Assembly (NCBI RefSeq): GCF_012184415.1
Contig: NZ_VTOX01000010.1
Location: 1 to 64,000 of the forward strand
Direction of reading: 5' to 3'
DNA from: Ramlibacter lithotrophicus
GTDB taxonomy: Bacteria > Pseudomonadota > Gammaproteobacteria > Burkholderiales > Burkholderiaceae_C
DNA: 64,000 nt
Part shown: piece by piece, positions 59,717 through 64,000 of the stretch
Position numbering within the stretch: the first letter of the stretch is position 1
How the letters are laid out: every line of letters begins with the position of its first letter
Notes under the pieces: model-generated
The model's input: the letters and a program-made list of their open reading frames with translations, nothing else
The model's database searches: none
Told to the model about the DNA's origin: nothing
Position numbers and translations under genes: made by a program

Positions 59717-62176
59717 TCACCCGGCCTGCCGGTCGATGAACTGCTCCAGTTCCTCGATCGGCAGCGGCTTGCAGAACAGGTAGCCCTGGTACTCGAGGCA
59801 GCCTTGCTGCGCGAGGAAGTCGCGCTGCTCGCGTGTTTCCACCCCTTCGGCAATCACGCTGAGCCCCAGGCTCTGCGCCAGCCCGATGATGGTGCGGGCG
59901 ATGGCCGCGTCGTTGGCGTCGGTCAGGATGTCCTTGACGAACGCCTTGTCGATCTTGAGCTGGTCCAGCGGCAGCCGCTTGAGGTACGACAGCGACGAAT
60001 ACCCCATGCCGAAGTCGTCGAGCGACAGGGTCACGCCCATGTCCTTGAGGCTGCCCATCTTGGCGACGGTCACCTCGATGCCCTCGGCCAGCAGGCTCTC
60101 GGTCAGTTCCAGCTTCAGCTTGTGCGGCGCGATGCCGGCGTCGGCGATCGCGGTCATCACCTCATCGACGAAATCGGGATGGCGGAACTGGCGCACGCTC
60201 ACGTTCACCGCGATGCTCAGGTGCCGGCGATCCGGCCGCCTGGCCCATTCCGCGAGCTGCGCGCAGGCCTGCTCCAGCACCCAGCGGCCGATCGGGATGA
60301 TCAGCGAGGTTTCCTCGGCGGTGGAGATGAAGTCGGCCGGCGCCACCAGGTCCCGGTGCGGGTGCCGCCAGCGCAGGAGCGCTTCCACGCCGGACATGCG
60401 GCCGTCGGCCCCCACCTGCGGCTGGTAGTCGATCAGGAACTGGTTCTCCCGCCAGGCCTGCCGCAGGTCGGTCGCCAGCGTCGCGTTGGCCGTCGCCACC
60501 GCCTGCATCTCCGGGTCGAAGAAGCAGACCGCGTTGCGCCCCGCGTTCTTGGCCTGGTACATCGCGAGGTCCGCCTGCTTGAGCAGCTCGCTCACGGTCC
60601 ACGGCGAACGCCCGAACAGGGTCACGCCGATGCTGCAGGTGCTGTGGTGCAGGTGGCCCGACAGCACGTAGGGCTCGCCCAGCTTGCCCAGGATGCGCTC
60701 GCTCACCGCGTGGGCGGCCGCGCTCGGATCGAGCGGCTTGTAGTGGTTGTTCTCCAGCAGGATCACGAATTCGTCGCCGCCCAGCCGCGCCACCGTGTCG
60801 CCGCGATGGACGCAGGAGCGCAGCCGCTCGGCCACCTGTTGCAGCAGCTGGTCGCCCTTCTGGTGGCCCAGCGTGTCGTTGAGCACCTTGAAGTTGTCCA
60901 GGTCGATGAACATCAGCGCGCCTTCGCGCGGACGCTCCTTGTCCGACAGCGCGCGGTGCAGCCGGTCCAGCAGCAACTGGCGGTTCGGCAGCCGGGTCAG
61001 CGGATCGTAGAACGCCAGGTACTGGATCTTCTCCTCGGCGGTCTTGCGCTCGGTGATGTCGCGGCCGACCGCCACCCAGTGGGTGAGCCTGCGCGCTTCG
61101 TCCCACACCGGCGACACCTCGAGGTCGACCCAGAACGGCTCGCCGTTCTTCTTGTAGTTGATGAGGTCCACGCGCGCCGGTTGCCACTGTTCCATCGCGG
61201 CGCGGATGCGATCGAGCTCGCGGCGCTGGGTGCCGGGGCCCTGCAGCAGGCGCGGCGTGCGGCCGAGCACCTCCTCGCGCCGGTAGCCGGTGCGCCGCTC
61301 GAAGGCTTCGTTGACGAAGACGATGCGCGGGCCGGGCTCGTTGAACGGACCGGCCTCGGTGATGATCACGATGTCGTTGAGCCGCGCGATGCTGCTCTCC
61401 AGCAGCCGCAGGTGTTCCTGCGCCTTGTGGCGCGCGGTGACGTCGCGCAGGTGCACGGCGAGCCCCCCGCCGAATGGATAGCCCCGCGCCTCGATGCGCG
61501 CCGAAAGCCGCGCGTCCAGTTCCTCGACCTCGAGCACCTCGCCGCTGGCCATGCTGCGCCGGAACGCCTCCTCGAGCCGGATCCGCACCGTCTTCTGGAA
61601 GCAGCTCCAGATGGCGCGACCCAGCAGGTCGGCGGCGTCCCGCCCCAGGAGCTTTTCCGCCTGCTCGTTGACGTAGGTGAAGCGGCCTTCACGATCGACG
61701 GTGGCGAACGCCTCGCCGCTGCTCATCGCGCCGCCCATGCTCACGTTGTGGCGCAGCAGGGTGCCGACCCGGTGGCCCTGGGGCGAGATCTCCTGCAACG
61801 CGCCCTCGATGCGAACGATCCTGCCGTCGCCGTCGCGCACCGCGTGGCCGATGGTGCGCACCCACAGGCGGCGCCCCTGCAGGGTGAGGATCTGCATCTC
61901 CTCGTCGAAGGGATCGCCGGACTCGGCGCAGGTGGCGACCAGCGCCTCGATCTTGTCGCGCCACTCGGGCGCGTAGAGCGAGAACGCATCGGCCCGCGCC
62001 GGCGTGTAGTCCGGCGGAGCGCCGTGGATCGCGGCCAGCTGCTCGGACCACTCCAGCCGGTCGCGCGCGAGGTCGAGCGTCCACACGCCGACGAAAGCCG
62101 CCCGTTCGAGCAGCTTCAGCAGCGTGCGGATCCGTTCGAGCTGGGCCTTGTCCGTCTGGTCTGGTGCGAGCGTCAT
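59717..62176 (-). CDS. PAS-GGDEF-EAL cyclic di-GMP signalling protein
   Basis: An 819-residue cytoplasmic protein, no membrane segment. Three PAS-like domains are visible: about 15-130 (VGVWTLDLARDRLEWSE), 140-260 (FATVDREGRFTYVNEQAEKL) and 270-390 (FVNEAFERRTGYRREEVLGR). The GGDEF domain (about 395-560) has an intact RLGGDEFVILLEN active site, and the EAL domain (about 570-815) has GVEALLRW and the lid GMGYSSLSYLKRL. Both cyclase and phosphodiesterase sites look functional, so net activity is set by input. Start at 62176; an upstream in-frame codon adds 15 unconserved residues. It is convergent with the kinase-like gene and divergent from the receiver gene. Confidence 0.92.
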   Translation of the reverse strand: MTLAPDQTDKAQLERIRTLLKLLERAAFVGVWTLDLARDRLEWSEQLAAIHGAPPDYTPARADAFSLYAPEWRDKIEALVATCAESGDPFDEEMQILTLQGRRLWVRTIGHAVRDGDGRIVRIEGALQEISPQGHRVGTLLRHNVSMGGAMSSGEAFATVDREGRFTYVNEQAEKLLGRDAADLLGRAIWSCFQKTVRIRLEEAFRRSMASGEVLEVEELDARLSARIEARGYPFGGGLAVHLRDVTARHKAQEHLRLLESSIARLNDIVIITEAGPFNEPGPRIVFVNEAFERRTGYRREEVLGRTPRLLQGPGTQRRELDRIRAAMEQWQPARVDLINYKKNGEPFWVDLEVSPVWDEARRLTHWVAVGRDITERKTAEEKIQYLAFYDPLTRLPNRQLLLDRLHRALSDKERPREGALMFIDLDNFKVLNDTLGHQKGDQLLQQVAERLRSCVHRGDTVARLGGDEFVILLENNHYKPLDPSAAAHAVSERILGKLGEPYVLSGHLHHSTCSIGVTLFGRSPWTVSELLKQADLAMYQAKNAGRNAVCFFDPEMQAVATANATLATDLRQAWRENQFLIDYQPQVGADGRMSGVEALLRWRHPHRDLVAPADFISTAEETSLIIPIGRWVLEQACAQLAEWARRPDRRHLSIAVNVSVRQFRHPDFVDEVMTAIADAGIAPHKLKLELTESLLAEGIEVTVAKMGSLKDMGVTLSLDDFGMGYSSLSYLKRLPLDQLKIDKAFVKDILTDANDAAIARTIIGLAQSLGLSVIAEGVETREQRDFLAQQGCLEYQGYLFCKPLPIEELEQFIDRQAG

Positions 62177-62224
62177 GTGCTGGGGCCCGATCGTAGGGCC
62201 GCGCGCGATTCTCCGCTGCACCCG

Positions 62225-62240
62225 GTAGGCAGCCTCCTAC
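62225..62240. promoter_or_regulatory. GTAGG-CCTAC dyad in the GGDEF/receiver intergenic region
   Basis: GTAGG (62225-62229) and CCTAC (62236-62240) are inverted and 6 bases apart; the 16-bp site has the same layout as the dyad at 39146-39161. It lies between the divergent signalling genes at 62176 and 62336. Confidence 0.35.
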
Positions 62241-62335
62241 GCCACGACGGGGGCTCGTCCGGATGTGCGGGGAGTGGCCCACCCGTAGAGTCAGGCAAGA
62301 CTCCCCGCCGCCACGACCCCACCCTACGAGCTCCC

Positions 62336-62737
62336 GTGCATCTTCAAGCCTACGTCATCGAGGACAACCCGACCATTCGAGAGAACCTCGTCGGCACGCT
62401 CGAAGAACTCACGTCCGTCCGGGTGGCGGGCACGAGCGCCACCGAAGACGAGGCGATCGGCTGGATCGAAGCCAACCCGGACGGCTGGGACCTGGTCATC
62501 GTCGACCTCTTCCTCAAGCAGGGCAGCGGCATCCACCTAGCCGAGCGCATCGCCCGGCGGCGGCCGTCGCAGAAGATCGTCGTCTTCAGCAACTACATCA
62601 ATCCGAGCGTGCGCAAGCGGTGCGCCCAGATCGGCGTCGACGCCGTGTTCGACAAGTCGACCGAGATCGACGCGCTGGTCGATTACTGCGCCCACCAGTG
62701 CTTTCGGATAGCGCAAGCCCATCGCGAGGCGGCATGA
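62336..62737 (+). CDS. Single-domain response regulator (receiver only)
   Basis: A 133-residue CheY-like receiver. Start at GTG 62336. The acidic pair is Glu9-Asp10, the phosphoacceptor Asp57 in VIVDLF, the switch Ser85 in VVFSN and Lys107 in VFDKST. No output domain follows; the protein ends after the alpha5 helix (ALVDYCAHQCFRIAQAH). It must pass its signal by protein contact, most simply to the nearby GGDEF-EAL protein or the degenerate kinase. It lies within a local signalling group and may share the GTAGG dyad promoter. Confidence 0.9.
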   Translation: MHLQAYVIEDNPTIRENLVGTLEELTSVRVAGTSATEDEAIGWIEANPDGWDLVIVDLFLKQGSGIHLAERIARRRPSQKIVVFSNYINPSVRKRCAQIGVDAVFDKSTEIDALVDYCAHQCFRIAQAHREAA

Positions 62738-62905
62738 GCCGCCGGTCCGCCGCCGGCGATTTGTAACGCCAGCGTGCGAGCGGGCATCCGGCGGCCTACC
62801 GCCACGGCGCCGGTGGCGCCGGCGCGCGGCCGATAACCCGCCTTCAGCCACGGACATGTGGCCGCCGAAAGACGAAGCCGGGCGGGATCGCGACGATAGG
62901 CGCCC

Positions 62906-63364
62906 GTGAAGTACCCCGACCCGCCCGTCTCCCCCTGCTGCGACATCGAGCAAGGCTGCGTTTTTTCCAAGGCACTGCTGGCGCGCACCGCCACTTGCGA
63001 GCTCGCGCGCCGCCAGTGCGCCGACGAGCACGAGGTGCTGGCATGCAGCTCGCCGGCCGCGCGCGAGCGCTGCGGGTCGCTGGCGACGCTGCTCCACGAG
63101 CGGGCCCGGGCCGCCCTGCGGTTGCCGCCGCCCGGTAAACCGTTGATCCATGTCCATGCGCTGCGGCTGCAGTGCAGCGGCCTCGCGGCACTGCAGCAGG
63201 TGGTGGTCGCGCCCGACGCCGACGTGCACCGCATGGTGTGCGGCGCGCAGCAGCGACATGGCAGCCTCGCCGAATTGCCGTGGGAGCCGCTGGTGGCCGC
63301 GGCGGCCACCTGGCAGCCGCGCCGGCGGCTGCGGCCCGAAGCAGGAGCGTCGTCGGGCGAGTGA
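62906..63364 (+). CDS. Cysteine-rich protein of unknown function
   Basis: About 152 residues from GTG 62906. The first half has eight cysteines, including PCCDIEQGC near 10-18, TCELARRQC near 30-38, LACSSPAARERC near 45-56, and one more near 90 (LQCSGL). The spacing suggests a bound metal or Fe-S cluster rather than disulfides, because the protein has no signal peptide. A second part (residues 70-120) contains ALRLQCSGLAALQQVVVAP. I do not recognise the family; similar Cys-rich proteins occur in Burkholderiales, by memory only. Confidence 0.65.
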   Translation: MKYPDPPVSPCCDIEQGCVFSKALLARTATCELARRQCADEHEVLACSSPAARERCGSLATLLHERARAALRLPPPGKPLIHVHALRLQCSGLAALQQVVVAPDADVHRMVCGAQQRHGSLAELPWEPLVAAAATWQPRRRLRPEAGASSGE

Positions 63365-63385
63365 CGGCACCCGCCGAGCGTCGAT

Positions 63386-63730
63386 TCAACGGCGGGCGAC
63401 GTGGCCGATCAGCGCGAGGCATCGCTCGCGCAGCGCCCGCAGGGCGGCGCGCTGCCGACGCAGCAGCTGCGCGATGCCGTCGCCCGCTCGGCGGAACAGC
63501 GCCTGCATCAGCTGCGTATGCACCAGCGCGATGTCCATGATGCTGGCGGCGAGTTGCGGCAGCGCGCCGGTGCACGCGCCCATGCCCGCGAGCTGGCGAT
63601 CCAGGAGCCGGTACCAGGCCGCGTCGACGCGGCCTTGCTCCACCTGCTCGAGATCGGCTTCGTAGAGTTCGAGCCGCGCCAGCAGGTCGAAGGCGAGCGG
63701 CGAGTGGTCAACGTGATGAACTGACGACAT
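63386..63730 (-). CDS. Small protein of unknown function, helical
   Basis: About 114 residues. The start ATG 63730 has GGGGA about 10 bases upstream; a frame to 63949 extends it by 73 unconserved residues. The protein is nearly all helix with leucine-rich, amphipathic segments (LAFDLLARLELYEADLEQVE near 13-32) and no membrane helix or signal. Nothing in the sequence gives its function. It is convergent with the Cys-rich gene. Confidence 0.6.
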   Translation of the reverse strand: MSSVHHVDHSPLAFDLLARLELYEADLEQVEQGRVDAAWYRLLDRQLAGMGACTGALPQLAASIMDIALVHTQLMQALFRRAGDGIAQLLRRQRAALRALRERCLALIGHVARR

Positions 63731-63955
63731 GATCGAATCCCCGATGGTCCGCAGACTTCCATTTGCACCAATGCAATGCAGGTTGGACCGCGCCTTGCGC
63801 GCGGGGTTCAGCGATACAGGGAAACCACCGAGAGCCGTGCTCGGGGTTTTCCCGCCATGAGCGCGCAGCAGCCGGCCGATGGTCCAGAATGGACATGCCT
63901 CCCGCCGAAGAGACGCGGCGCGGACCAGGTAACTCCTTGAATGCCGCATGGCATG

Positions 63956-63983
63956 TGGCGCCCCGCGCGGGCGCCATTTTTTT
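63956..63983 (+). terminator. Orphan intrinsic terminator
   Basis: TGGCGCCC (63956-63963) with GGGCGCCA (63969-63976), five-base loop and seven T. No plus-strand gene is evident in the 225 bases before it, so it may end an unseen small RNA. Confidence 0.65.
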
Positions 63984-64000
63984 GCGCGATCGGTGCCGGG

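Overview
The window is about 64 kb of very GC-rich bacterial chromosome with dense, tightly packed genes. Gene content and order (yicC-gmk-rpoZ-spoT-greB, rph-rdgB-hemW, malic enzyme fused to phosphotransacetylase, a 1602-residue NAD-glutamate dehydrogenase, several DctP-type TRAP genes) point to a betaproteobacterium of the Burkholderiales, most likely a Comamonadaceae soil organism of the Ramlibacter/Variovorax kind. The genus is an inference from gene recall, not from a search.

Left edge (1-2594): a single large gene for a P-loop ATPase (655 aa) lies between a recombination core site at 2280-2286 and a structured attC-like element at 120-234. I read this as an integron gene cassette with an unusually long ORF and no integrase gene beside it. 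The ATPase architecture is of the kind often found in defence islands, so this is the best candidate for an undescribed system in the window.

2595-13237: an acyl-CoA ligase/2-hydroxyacyl-CoA lyase (ILVBL/HACL2-like) pair, then a purine/urate degradation block: xdhC and puuD on the minus strand, uraH, puuE, a uraD-allC fusion and an M20 hydrolase. 13271-18463 holds a glutathione S-transferase and a two-gene RND efflux pump. 18418-30404 is a long minus-strand operon, nearly every junction overlapping or within a few bases: hydantoin/allantoin-type racemase, TRAP transporter (dctP, dctQ, dctM), fdrA (allF), a 71-aa small gene, allG (DUF1116), an amidase, ureidoglycolate lyase (allA), carbamate kinase, allH (DUF2877) and a second amidase. 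A divergent GntR/FCD regulator and a glyoxylate aminotransferase follow at 30679-32721. Together these genes can take urate through allantoin and allantoate to ureido compounds, and split a carbamoyl group off by phosphorolysis to make ATP.

32887-42743: malic enzyme, then small stress and envelope genes (GlsB-like membrane protein, secreted proteins, a DUF4382 lipoprotein, a 24-aa membrane peptide, a hemerythrin, a glycosyltransferase), tRNA-Ser(UGA) and an ethylbenzene-dehydrogenase-type haem lipoprotein. 43093-58756 is mostly housekeeping: NAD-glutamate dehydrogenase, hemW, rdgB, rph, a PP2C phosphatase/protein kinase pair, yicC, a lipoprotein, gmk, rpoZ, spoT and greB. 58978-62737 is a small signalling group: a degenerate histidine-kinase-like protein, a PAS-GGDEF-EAL protein and a single-domain receiver. 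The right end holds two unrecognised small proteins and an orphan terminator.

Four intergenic regions carry GTAGG/CCTAC repeats, three of them as copies about 21-23 bp apart, which may be a shared regulatory signal. No CRISPR array, rRNA operon, complete insertion sequence or prophage was seen.
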